Positions 7,843 through 16,089 of a DNA stretch of 64,000 nt are shown one piece after another (position 1 is the stretch's first letter; each line of letters starts with the position of its first letter). The stretch comes from an uncultured Alphaproteobacteria bacterium. Lineage in GTDB: Bacteria; Pseudomonadota; Alphaproteobacteria; RF32; CAG-239. A program made the translations under genes and the position numbers. The stretch covers positions 62,001-126,000 of the forward strand of contig CAKQRQ010000001.1 of NCBI GenBank assembly GCA_934271465.1, in the 5' to 3' direction. The notes under the pieces were generated by a model. That model was not told the origin of the DNA. It made no database searches and was given only the letters and a program-made list of their open reading frames with translations.

Positions 7843-8635
7843 TTTTTAATATCCTGTTGGCTATGGCCATGACATCTAATGCTGCTTCCGACTGCGGATA
7901 ACGACTGATAATTGTGCTTTGGTTGCGTATGGAATCCCGCACCCGCGTATCCTGCCTGACAACACCCAAAAGAGGAAGCGTTACTTTTAAGAATTCACGG
8001 CAAGCTTTTGTTATCATCTCGTAAGTTCTCAATCCGTCTTCTATGGTATTGACCTGATTGATGACAAGATTGACGCCGGCCTTGGGATACCTTGTTGCAA
8101 ACGCTTTAATCAGCGCATAAGTTTCGGTCACGGACTGCGGCGTATCTAAACACACAATAATCACTTCTCCGGACATTCCCGCTAAAACTTTTTCAGGATT
8201 TGTCAATCCCGAGCTGATATCCAAAATGGCCTTATCATAGTTTTGAGCCAGAATATTTAAATCATCGCCCAAAATTTGAAGCCGGCCGACAGACATAGTC
8301 ATCAGTCCTGATGAACCGGGGGTTCCGGCAATAATGTCAAACCGCCCTTTATCATAAGGAAAAACTACCTGATTGAGCGTTTGACATCCATAAATAACCG
8401 AATCCAAATCTTTTTTGGGAGAAAGGCCTAACTGGGTTCTTGCATTATTTAATCCGCTATCCGCATCAAACAATATCACTTTTTGTTTAAAAAGACTCAG
8501 CGCATGAGCCAATGTTACCGCAAACCATGTTTTGCCGCTGCCGCGGCAACCGGAAGTTACCGCAATCATATTTTTGCCTTTGAGAGCTGCGGCACTTTCT
8601 GCAAAAATTGCGGTATCTTTTTCACCTGTTGTCAT
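7826..8635 (-). CDS. flhG: FlhG/MinD-like P-loop ATPase
   Basis: SIMIBI-class ATPase of the FlhG/YlxH kind, which sets flagellar number or placement. The 269-residue product has a P-loop SGCRGSGKTWFAVTLAHAL, the Walker A' strand VILFDADSGLNNAR and the strand AILDISSGL. The deviant Walker A of MinD proteins is normally KGGxGKT; here it is CRGSGKT, so the signature lysine used across the dimer interface is missing while the nucleotide-binding GKT is kept. The gene lies 5 bases after flhA, in the place where many bacteria have flhF-flhG; no flhF is present. The symbol is assigned by position and fold. Confidence 0.72.
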   Translation of the reverse strand: MTTGEKDTAIFAESAAALKGKNMIAVTSGCRGSGKTWFAVTLAHALSLFKQKVILFDADSGLNNARTQLGLSPKKDLDSVIYGCQTLNQVVFPYDKGRFDIIAGTPGSSGLMTMSVGRLQILGDDLNILAQNYDKAILDISSGLTNPEKVLAGMSGEVIIVCLDTPQSVTETYALIKAFATRYPKAGVNLVINQVNTIEDGLRTYEMITKACREFLKVTLPLLGVVRQDTRVRDSIRNQSTIISRYPQSEAALDVMAIANRILKNERFC

Positions 8636-8640
8636 GGGAC

Positions 8641-10758
8641 TTATATTTGACCTACCGTTTTGATTTTGGCTTTGGGATGAATTTCATTCTGCGACATGAC
8701 AACCGTTAAAGGCCTGAATCTTTCGATGATTGAGCGGACAAACGGCCGGATATTCGGACTTGTCAGCAGCACGGGGCTTTCGCCTTTGGCTGCCAAATCT
8801 TCCAACACCGCCCTTACTTTTGAAATAAAGGCCTGTAATGTCGTCGGCGCCATGGCTAACTGCTTTTCATCGCCTTCTCCGATAATCGCCTGAGCAAAGT
8901 TTTGCTCCCATTCCGGAGATAACGGCACAAGCGAAATAATTCCGAATTCGTTTGCATAGGCATTGGATAGTTGTCTGGATAATCTTGTGCGGACATGCTC
9001 GGTAATCATCATCAAACTATGGGTTGTGGTCACAGCCTCGGAGATACCCTCCAGAATGGTCGGCAAATCGCGAATAGATACCCGCTCCTGCAGCAGATTT
9101 TTGAGCACGCGCTGAACCGCAGCCAGACTGATTTTGTTTGGGATAAGATCTTTAACAAGCTTTTGATGTTCTTTATCCAATTCGTCAAGCAATTTTTGTG
9201 TTTCGGCATAGGACAATAATTCAGGCATATTTTCTTTAACAAGCTCTGTGATATGGGTTGTCACAACCGTTGCCGGATCAACAACCGTATACCCTCTGAA
9301 CATGGCTTCTTCTCGGTAAGACGGATCAATCCACATGGCTTTCAATCCAAAAGTCGGCTCAAACGTATCTTCTCCGGGGAGATTAATCGGTTCACCCCGC
9401 GGATCCATAACCAACAACTGCGTCGGACGCAATTCACCTTTGCCTGATTTGACTTCTTTGATATAAATATTGTATTCGTTCGCTTCCAGCTGCATATTAT
9501 CCTGTATGCGGATAGAAGGCATGACAAAGCCGAGTTCCGTAGCTAATGCTCTTCTCAGGGCTTTAATTTGGTCTGTTAGTTTGCGGTTGGATTCTTCATT
9601 AATCAGCGGCAGCAACCCGTATCCGATTTCAAGACGAATTAAATCCACTTTCAAGACATTGGCAATCGGCTCATCCGACAATTTGCTCAGCGCCGTTTGC
9701 TTCTGCTCTTGCTCCATGACCGCCTGCGCCGCTGCCATTTGCTCTTTTCGCTTTTTATCCATATAATAAGCTGTGCAACCGGTCAGAGTTGACAGAATCA
9801 AAAACGGAATGGCCGGCGTCCCCGGGAGCATTCCCAAAGCCACCGCCAAACCGGCACTCATGCCCAAAGCTTTCGGATAATTCGCCACCTGTTCCAACAA
9901 TACTTTGTCCGTTGATTCGGTCATACCGGCTTTGGAAACCAAAATACCCGCTGCCACAGACACAATCAACGCCGGCACTTGAGAAACCAGTCCGTCGCCG
10001 ACAGTCAGGCGCGTATAGGTATCGCCGGCTGCCGAAAAGCTCATATCATTTTGGACCATACCGATAATAATACCGGCAACAATATTAATAAACACTATCA
10101 AGAGGCCTGCTATTGCATCCCCGCGGACGAATTTTGAAGCACCGTCCATAGCTCCATAAAAAGAGCTTTCTTTTGATAAATCCTCACGCCGCTTTTTGGC
10201 TTCTTCTTCATTAATCAGACCTGACGACAAATCCGCGTCAATCGCCATTTGCTTGCCGGGCATCGCATCTAATGCAAATCGGGCGGCAACTTCAGCAATA
10301 CGCCCCGAACCTTTTGTAATTACAATAAAATTAACCAAGACCAAAATGGCAAAGACGATAACGCCGATAACAAAATTATTGCCCATAATAAAGCCACCGA
10401 AAGCTTTAATGACTTCGCCGGCTGCATCTGGCCCCATATATCCCCGCGCCAAAATCAACCTTGTCGATGCCAGATTCAAAGCCAATCTGTAAATCGTCGT
10501 CATCAGCAACACAAGCGGAAATGAACTGAATTCTATCGGCTTTTCAATAAAAATCGCCATCATCAGAACCACGCATGCCATAGTTATGGACAAAGCCAAA
10601 GAAATGTCCAACAGCCAAACCGGCATGGGCATAATCAAAATAACAAGCATCAAAATAACTGCAAAGGCAAACATCAGGTCTCCGCGCTTTGCCGCGCCGA
10701 GAACCATATCCTTCAGGGACGCCCCTCCAAACATATTTGCCGCAGGTTGTTTTGCCAT
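8641..10758 (-). CDS. flhA: Flagellar export gate protein FlhA
   Basis: FlhA forms the nonameric ring of the flagellar type III export gate in the inner membrane. The 705-residue product has the expected layout: about eight membrane helices in residues 25-330, the highly conserved FHIPEP-family stretch (SSFPLVLLMTTIYRLALNLA, then STRLILARG), the cytoplasmic loop with FALDAMPGKQMAIDADLSSG, and a soluble carboxy-terminal half ending in RFRPLTVVMSQNEI. Length is normal. It is translated 8 bases after flbD and 5 bases before the FlhG-like gene. Confidence 0.96.
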   Translation of the reverse strand: MAKQPAANMFGGASLKDMVLGAAKRGDLMFAFAVILMLVILIMPMPVWLLDISLALSITMACVVLMMAIFIEKPIEFSSFPLVLLMTTIYRLALNLASTRLILARGYMGPDAAGEVIKAFGGFIMGNNFVIGVIVFAILVLVNFIVITKGSGRIAEVAARFALDAMPGKQMAIDADLSSGLINEEEAKKRREDLSKESSFYGAMDGASKFVRGDAIAGLLIVFINIVAGIIIGMVQNDMSFSAAGDTYTRLTVGDGLVSQVPALIVSVAAGILVSKAGMTESTDKVLLEQVANYPKALGMSAGLAVALGMLPGTPAIPFLILSTLTGCTAYYMDKKRKEQMAAAQAVMEQEQKQTALSKLSDEPIANVLKVDLIRLEIGYGLLPLINEESNRKLTDQIKALRRALATELGFVMPSIRIQDNMQLEANEYNIYIKEVKSGKGELRPTQLLVMDPRGEPINLPGEDTFEPTFGLKAMWIDPSYREEAMFRGYTVVDPATVVTTHITELVKENMPELLSYAETQKLLDELDKEHQKLVKDLIPNKISLAAVQRVLKNLLQERVSIRDLPTILEGISEAVTTTHSLMMITEHVRTRLSRQLSNAYANEFGIISLVPLSPEWEQNFAQAIIGEGDEKQLAMAPTTLQAFISKVRAVLEDLAAKGESPVLLTSPNIRPFVRSIIERFRPLTVVMSQNEIHPKAKIKTVGQI

Positions 10759-10766
10759 TCCTTATT

Positions 10767-12080
10767 CTACTCCTGATGCGTCGAGGGAATTTGATACCCC
10801 TCATCCTGATATTGTTTAAGTTTGTTGCGCAATGTGCGAATGGAAATTCCTAAGATTGTAGCCGCCGTTGACCTGTTCCACGAGGTGCTTTCCATGGTGT
10901 CCAAAATCAATTTGCGCTCCATAGATGCTACCGTCTGCCCGACGTCTGACGGCTGTTCCGCAGGTTTTGCCGTTTCAGAAACTTTGTCTTTCAACATAAC
11001 GGCATCAGCGTCTATCTCGTCTCCGGTCGACAGCAGAACCGCCCGATGCATCGTGTTTTCAAGTTCACGCACATTTCCCGGCCATGTATAAGCCAACAAC
11101 AGATTTTCCGCCTCTTTTGACAAATCTTTCATCGGCAATTCATTCAATTCGGAGTATTTTTTGATGAAATGTTTAGCAAGAACAATAATATCTCCGGGAC
11201 GATCTTTCAAATCTGGGATATTCAAGTTAATCACATTCAAACGATAATATAAATCCTGACGAAATGTTCCGTCCGCTACACATTGTTCCAGATTGCGGTT
11301 TGACGTTGCAATAATCCTTGTATCAACTTTAATTGGCGCCTTTCCACCGAGCCTGTCAATTTCTTTTTCTTGAATGGCTCGCAAAAGTTTTGCCTGAAGC
11401 GCTATGTTCATCTCGGATATTTCATCCAACAGCAATGTCCCGTTTGACGCCTCTTCAAATTTACCGATACGGCGAGCCACCGCGCCTGTAAAAGCCCCTT
11501 TTTCGTAACCGAACAATTCGGACTCAAGCAAGGCTTCAGGAATAGCCGCACAGTTAACCGCCACAAACCTTTGTGCGGCTCTTTTGGAGTTGTCATGGAT
11601 AAATCTTGAAAAAATTTCTTTACCTGTTCCTGATGAGCCCGTGATTAAAACACTCGCTTCGGAAGGGGCTATCTGCTTAGCCATCTTCAGAACAGCTTCT
11701 GTTTTTTTATCCCCGTAAATCAGTGCGTGGCTTTCTCTTGTGGCCGCGGCCAATACAGCGCCTATCAACTCCGGATCTGGAGGTAGAGGGATATATTCCT
11801 TCGCACCGGCTTTGATAGCTTTGACGGCCAAAGATGTGTCGTTGGCAACTCCGCACGCTACAACAGGCACATTAATACGCGACGTCTGCAAAGATGAAAT
11901 AAATTTATATACATCCAGCGTCACGTCAATCATAACCAATTCGACTGTTTTGGCGGAGCGCAGCAAATCAAGCGCTTTTTCAACGCTATCGGCCAGAGAT
12001 ACCTGTCCGCCTTTGGATATGGCAATTTTACTTGCCGCTCCAATTTGCCCGTTTAATGTTCCGACAATCAACAATTCCAT
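10767..12080 (-). CDS. flbD: Sigma-54-dependent flagellar activator FlbD
   Basis: FlbD activates class III (hook and filament) promoters with sigma-54. The 437-residue product has an amino-terminal receiver-like domain (about 1-120, with the atypical VMIDVTLDVYKF), an AAA+ domain with Walker A GSSGTGKE, the sigma-54 contact loop GAFTGA, Walker B GTLLLDEISEM, the WPGNVRELEN segment, and a Fis-type helix-turn-helix at the end (STAATILGISIRTLRNKLKQ). It lies inside the early flagellar operon between fliN and flhA, as in Caulobacter. A near-perfect sigma-54 promoter for the hook operon occurs at 20509-20524. FliX, its usual regulator, is not in the window. Confidence 0.93.
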   Translation of the reverse strand: MELLIVGTLNGQIGAASKIAISKGGQVSLADSVEKALDLLRSAKTVELVMIDVTLDVYKFISSLQTSRINVPVVACGVANDTSLAVKAIKAGAKEYIPLPPDPELIGAVLAAATRESHALIYGDKKTEAVLKMAKQIAPSEASVLITGSSGTGKEIFSRFIHDNSKRAAQRFVAVNCAAIPEALLESELFGYEKGAFTGAVARRIGKFEEASNGTLLLDEISEMNIALQAKLLRAIQEKEIDRLGGKAPIKVDTRIIATSNRNLEQCVADGTFRQDLYYRLNVINLNIPDLKDRPGDIIVLAKHFIKKYSELNELPMKDLSKEAENLLLAYTWPGNVRELENTMHRAVLLSTGDEIDADAVMLKDKVSETAKPAEQPSDVGQTVASMERKLILDTMESTSWNRSTAATILGISIRTLRNKLKQYQDEGYQIPSTHQE

Positions 12081-12097
12081 TGTGTTTCTCTTAAAAT

Positions 12098-12454
12098 TTA
12101 TTTGTTATTCGGCGCTTTGACAATTTCCGTCATTGTAATTCCCAGTTTGTCGTCTACAACAACGACCTCGCCTCTGGCAACCAAACTGTTGTTGACATAA
12201 ATATCAATTGCCTCGCCGACTTTTCGGTCAAGCTCAATAATAGCCCCTTTATTCAATTTCATCAGCTGACTGACTTTCATACTGGTCTTACCCAAAACCG
12301 CCGATACCTTAACCGGAATGTTGTATACGGCTTCTAAGTCAGAGGTTGATGTCGGAATATCAAAATCCTCTGTTCCGCTATCTTTTCTCAGAATCGGCTC
12401 ATTATCCAAAACAGCCTCTTCATTCATTTCATCCAATTCCAAATTATTATCCAT
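12098..12454 (-). CDS. fliN: Flagellar motor switch protein FliN
   Basis: FliN forms the lower C ring and helps bind phospho-CheY and export cargo. The 118-residue product has an acidic amino-terminal tail (about 1-40) and a complete SpoA domain: YNIPVKVSAVLGKTSMKVSQ, LNKGAIIELDRKVGE and VYVNNSLVARGEVVVVDD-like strands. The length fits the family. Its start overlaps the end of fliH by 8 bases and flbD follows 17 bases later, which confirms co-transcription. fliM is not in the window. Confidence 0.93.
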   Translation of the reverse strand: MDNNLELDEMNEEAVLDNEPILRKDSGTEDFDIPTSTSDLEAVYNIPVKVSAVLGKTSMKVSQLMKLNKGAIIELDRKVGEAIDIYVNNSLVARGEVVVVDDKLGITMTEIVKAPNNK

Positions 12455-13214
12455 TTTCCCTCTCTTGTTTATTCATATTAATTAATTCGTCTGCTTTGTC
12501 CAAAACTGCCGATGTTTTTTTAAGAACACCGCCGTTTTTCCACTCAACGCGGCAATCTGATGCTCCGAGAGACGCGTCTTTGTGAACAGCTATCTTCCCT
12601 TCAAAATCATTCTGTTCGGCCAAACGTTCCAAACTTCCGGCGACCAGTTTGACTGTCTCGGGATTAAAGGCAAATGACAAACTATCCTGCGCTGCAAATA
12701 ATGCAAAATTATTTCCCAAAAAATTCTTGACTTCAGCTTCAGCGCGTTCTTTTTCCAAAGTTGGCAAAGCCTTACGCAAAACGGCTAAAGCAAACTCCAG
12801 AGCCGAGGCCTCTATTTTATTTTTTGCCTCATCCAATCCGGCAAAAATAAGCGTCAGTTGATTTTTTATTTCTTCCAATAATATATTTTGCTTTTTACTT
12901 TCTTCGGCTTCTGCCGCCTTCAGCCCTTCGGCATAAGATTGTTCTTTAGCCTCTTGAACCGCGGCGTCCAGCTCATCTTGAGAATAAGATGGAAGGACAA
13001 CCTCCGGTTCTGTTTCCGGCTGCGGCTCCTCTTGAATCGGAGCCTGTTCTTCTTCAATCTTGTCGGGCTCGGTTATATTTTCTTCAGGCTCTTCAACAAC
13101 TGTCTCTTCCGGTGTTTCGTTTTCAAACGTTACTTCCGGTTCAGGCTGTTCGTCTTCTTTTTTGCCCTCTTCGACAATAAAATTGTCAAACAAATATTTC
13201 CGATACTCTGCCAC
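12447..13214 (-). CDS. fliH: Flagellar assembly protein FliH
   Basis: FliH is the peripheral stator that holds the FliI ATPase at the export gate. The 255-residue product begins AEYRKYLFDNFIVEE, has a very glutamate- and proline-rich segment (about 17-85), then a long helix and a carboxy-terminal domain with LEFALAVLRKALPTLEKE and KIAVHKDASLGASDCRVEW, the typical FliH/YscL ending. It corresponds to FlbE of Caulobacter by position between fliG and fliN. Sequence conservation of this family is weak, so the call relies on domain order and context. fliI is not in the window. Confidence 0.85.
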   Translation of the reverse strand: MAEYRKYLFDNFIVEEGKKEDEQPEPEVTFENETPEETVVEEPEENITEPDKIEEEQAPIQEEPQPETEPEVVLPSYSQDELDAAVQEAKEQSYAEGLKAAEAEESKKQNILLEEIKNQLTLIFAGLDEAKNKIEASALEFALAVLRKALPTLEKERAEAEVKNFLGNNFALFAAQDSLSFAFNPETVKLVAGSLERLAEQNDFEGKIAVHKDASLGASDCRVEWKNGGVLKKTSAVLDKADELINMNKQERENG

Positions 13215-13228
13215 TTGTTTTCTTTACC

Positions 13229-14251
13229 TTAATAAACCATTTCGTCGCTGCCGCTGCCTTCAGAAATAATAATTTCACCGCTGTTGGCCAAATCTTTGGC
13301 GGAAGAAACAACATATTGCTGCGCTTCTTCAACATCACGCATACGCACAGGCCCCATGGCATCCATATCTTCTTTGATAATCTTTCCGGCACGGGTCGAC
13401 ATATTGTTGAAGAACAATTCTTTGACCGTTTCGGAAGCGCCCTTCAATGCAATGGCCAGTTTGTCCTTATCAATATTGCGCAACAAGATCTGAATGCCTT
13501 GAGAATCGATTCTGACCAAATCTTCAAATGTAAACATCAAAGATTTAACGCGCTCGGCACTCTCACGGTTACGTTCTTCCAAAGCATCCATAAAGCGGCC
13601 TTCCGTATTTCTATCCAGTGAGTTGAAGATATCCGCAATCAACTCATGCGCATCGCGGCGAGTCGATTTGGACAAGTTGCTCATAAATTCTTTACGCAGG
13701 GTCTTTTCAAGGCTGTCCAGCACTTCTTTTTGAACCGAATCCATCCGCAGCATACGCATGACAATTTCCATTGCAAAATTTTCAGGGAACAGCGCAATTA
13801 CCTTAGCGGCATGTTCGGCCTTAATCTTTGATAAAATAACAGCAATAGTCTGAGGATACTCGTTTTTGAGGTAGTTGGCCAAAACATGTTCATTTACATT
13901 GCCCAATTTATCCCACATCGTGCGGCCGGCCGGCCCCCTGATTTCTTCCATAATGACGGACACACGATCTTTGTCCAAAGCCTTTGCCAATAAGCGCTCC
14001 GTGCTTTCGTAAGTCCCGACGAGGCTTCCGGTGTCATTAATTTTTTCATTAAATTCCGCAATCAACTGCTCAACAATGTTAGAATTTATCTTTCCTAATG
14101 ATGCCATAATCACGGATAATTCTTTGATTTCCTCATCATCCATCAACGAGAACAAAGCTGCTGAGCGATCCTCGTCTAAAGATAACATTAAAATTGCGGC
14201 TTTTTGTTGTCCGGATAACAGGTTGTAATCGTCTATAACGTTTTGTTTCAT
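13229..14251 (-). CDS. fliG: Flagellar motor switch protein FliG
   Basis: FliG is the torque-generating rotor protein that links the MS ring to the C ring. The 340-residue product has all three domains: amino-terminal LSGQQKAAILMLSLDEDRSA, middle EYPQTIAVILSKIKAEHAAK (the EHPQTIA motif), and the carboxy-terminal domain with FTFEDLVRIDSQGIQILLRN and the charged torque helix ALKGASETVKELFFNNMSTR. Length is standard. It follows fliF by 11 bases and precedes fliH by 14 bases. Confidence 0.96.
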   Translation of the reverse strand: MKQNVIDDYNLLSGQQKAAILMLSLDEDRSAALFSLMDDEEIKELSVIMASLGKINSNIVEQLIAEFNEKINDTGSLVGTYESTERLLAKALDKDRVSVIMEEIRGPAGRTMWDKLGNVNEHVLANYLKNEYPQTIAVILSKIKAEHAAKVIALFPENFAMEIVMRMLRMDSVQKEVLDSLEKTLRKEFMSNLSKSTRRDAHELIADIFNSLDRNTEGRFMDALEERNRESAERVKSLMFTFEDLVRIDSQGIQILLRNIDKDKLAIALKGASETVKELFFNNMSTRAGKIIKEDMDAMGPVRMRDVEEAQQYVVSSAKDLANSGEIIISEGSGSDEMVY

Positions 14252-14262
14252 TTGCCTTGTCC

Positions 14263-15891
14263 TTACCCTTCGTTATTATACAGCCAACCCCGAATAACAT
14301 TGACTGCCGCATCAGGATTTTTCTCAACTGTTTCATTAAGCTTTTTAAGCGACGACACTTTAATCCGCCCGTCAACTTTGTTCAAATTAACAAGCTCCTC
14401 GGCCGTTTCATCAAAGTTGTCACTCAGGAAGTTGGACAATAACAAATTGTCGCTGTCGCCTTCCGATGAAATAAGCTTTTCAGCTGTGTTGTTGTTTGAT
14501 ACTTCAAACGCGTTATTAATCAGCGGACGGATAACCAATAAAATAACCAGAATTGCAACTATTGCAACACCCAGACCTTCGCCCATCCGCATCAATTCGG
14601 CTTTACTGAAGCCCAGATAGAGTGTCTCGGCTTTTTCAATCACATCATCTGTCAGAGAGTTAAACTGAAGATTTTCGACCTCAACCATATCGCCGCGGTT
14701 GGCATCATACCCGACAGCCGATTTGACCAACGCCGTGATTTGTTCCATTTCTTCTTGAGAGCGCGGAATATAAATCAATTTTCCGTTTTCATCGCGTTTA
14801 TAAGTTCCGTCAACCGAAACTGCCGCCGTTAGACGATGAATTGTTCCGGTATTTTTAATCTTATTACGCACGATTTTTGAAATTTCATAATTAATTGTTT
14901 CTTCGGTTTTGGACATCGAATCGTATCCGCCGCCGGAAGATTGAAGCGAATTATCGCCGTTCGGGATATTTTGAGCCACGGTTACCGGTTGAGACATTCC
15001 CTGATTGGAGCTGCCCTCCTCGGAAATTGTCGCCTGAGAACGGACGACCTGACTGTTTGGATCATAAATTTCTTCGTTTGTCACAACTTCATCAAAATCC
15101 ATCTCAATATTTACCTGAGCTTGAGCTTTGCCGGCTCCAAGACTTTTTTCCAAAAGATGTTGAACCTTTTGTGTAATTTTGCGTTCCTGCTCCAAACGCA
15201 TTGTCTCATTATTTGATTTTTTAATAACTTCGTTTTGTTCTTCGCTGAATTCCGTCAGCAAATTGCCGTTCGAATCGACAATCGAAATATTTTTCATATC
15301 CAGCTTGGGCACTGCCGCCGCAACCAGTTTTTGAATTGATTGGATACTTTGGGGGCTCAAAGAGCCATTTTTTGTCTTAATCACAACGGAAGCAGTCGGC
15401 GTTTGTTCTTCTCTTGAAAATATTTCCCGTTTGGGCATTACCAAATGAACGCGGGCGCTTTTGATATTGTCAACAGAACGAATCGTGCGAGCCAATTCCC
15501 CTTCCAAAGCGCGCAACAAATTGACGTTTTGAACAAAGCTTGTAGACCCCAGAGCATCCGTATGGTCAAAAACCTCATATCCGACATTGGCGCCTTTGGA
15601 GGCCAGCGCCAAATCCGCTGTCTCAATTCTCATTCTATTGACGGCTTCGGCGGGAACCATAATCTCTGTCCCATTTTTGGAAAGCTTGTATTTGATGTTG
15701 GAGCTTTCAAGCTTTGCAACAATCTGCTTGGCATCTTCCAAATCCAAATCCGTATACAAAACGGCATATTCGCTTCCGCTCATCTGAACGGCAACATAAA
15801 TAAAAAAGCTTAACAAAAAAACGATAATTGCTGCCATGGACGCCAGTTTTGACGGCGACATATCTTTGACAGTCTGTAATATATTATTCAT
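14263..15891 (-). CDS. fliF: Flagellar MS-ring protein FliF
   Basis: FliF builds the MS ring in the inner membrane, the base on which the flagellum assembles. The 542-residue product has an amino-terminal membrane helix (about 16-36), ring-building domains with YAVLYTDLDLEDAKQIV, NLLRALEGELARTIRS and ARVHLVMPKREIFSRE, a long periplasmic region, a second membrane helix near residues 435-455 (GEGLGVAIVAILVILLVIRP) and a carboxy-terminal tail that binds FliG. It is the first gene of the ten-cistron minus-strand flagellar operon. I found no convincing sigma-54 site before it, which fits an early class II operon. Confidence 0.95.
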   Translation of the reverse strand: MNNILQTVKDMSPSKLASMAAIIVFLLSFFIYVAVQMSGSEYAVLYTDLDLEDAKQIVAKLESSNIKYKLSKNGTEIMVPAEAVNRMRIETADLALASKGANVGYEVFDHTDALGSTSFVQNVNLLRALEGELARTIRSVDNIKSARVHLVMPKREIFSREEQTPTASVVIKTKNGSLSPQSIQSIQKLVAAAVPKLDMKNISIVDSNGNLLTEFSEEQNEVIKKSNNETMRLEQERKITQKVQHLLEKSLGAGKAQAQVNIEMDFDEVVTNEEIYDPNSQVVRSQATISEEGSSNQGMSQPVTVAQNIPNGDNSLQSSGGGYDSMSKTEETINYEISKIVRNKIKNTGTIHRLTAAVSVDGTYKRDENGKLIYIPRSQEEMEQITALVKSAVGYDANRGDMVEVENLQFNSLTDDVIEKAETLYLGFSKAELMRMGEGLGVAIVAILVILLVIRPLINNAFEVSNNNTAEKLISSEGDSDNLLLSNFLSDNFDETAEELVNLNKVDGRIKVSSLKKLNETVEKNPDAAVNVIRGWLYNNEG

Positions 15892-16027
15892 AGATTCCCC
15901 AATCTATAAGTAAAAAACAAACATTTGCCCGCACAATATTCCGCGCGAGTCTTTCCCCTTTTATTTATCCTTAACTTAAAAATTATCTTTAGTTAACTAT
16001 TTATTTGAGATATTAACAGCTTCAAAA

Positions 16028-16057
16028 AAAGAGGAGCCTTTTTTTACGGGCTCCCCT
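16028..16057 (-). terminator. Rho-independent terminator after flgE
   Basis: On the minus strand GGGAGCCC ... GGCTCC forms a stem with an A-rich loop, followed by CTCTTTTTTTG. It lies about 35 bases past the flgE stop and separates the hook operon from the fliF operon. Confidence 0.7.
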
Positions 16058-16089
16058 TTAAGTTTTAGGAAAAGTTTTTAATAATTTTT

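Noticed and set aside
15892..16027. Possible sigma-54 or CtrA site before fliF
   Set aside because: Only a GG-N10-GC spacing and scattered TTAA words are present. No match to TGGCAC-N5-TTGC or TTAA-N7-TTAA was good enough.
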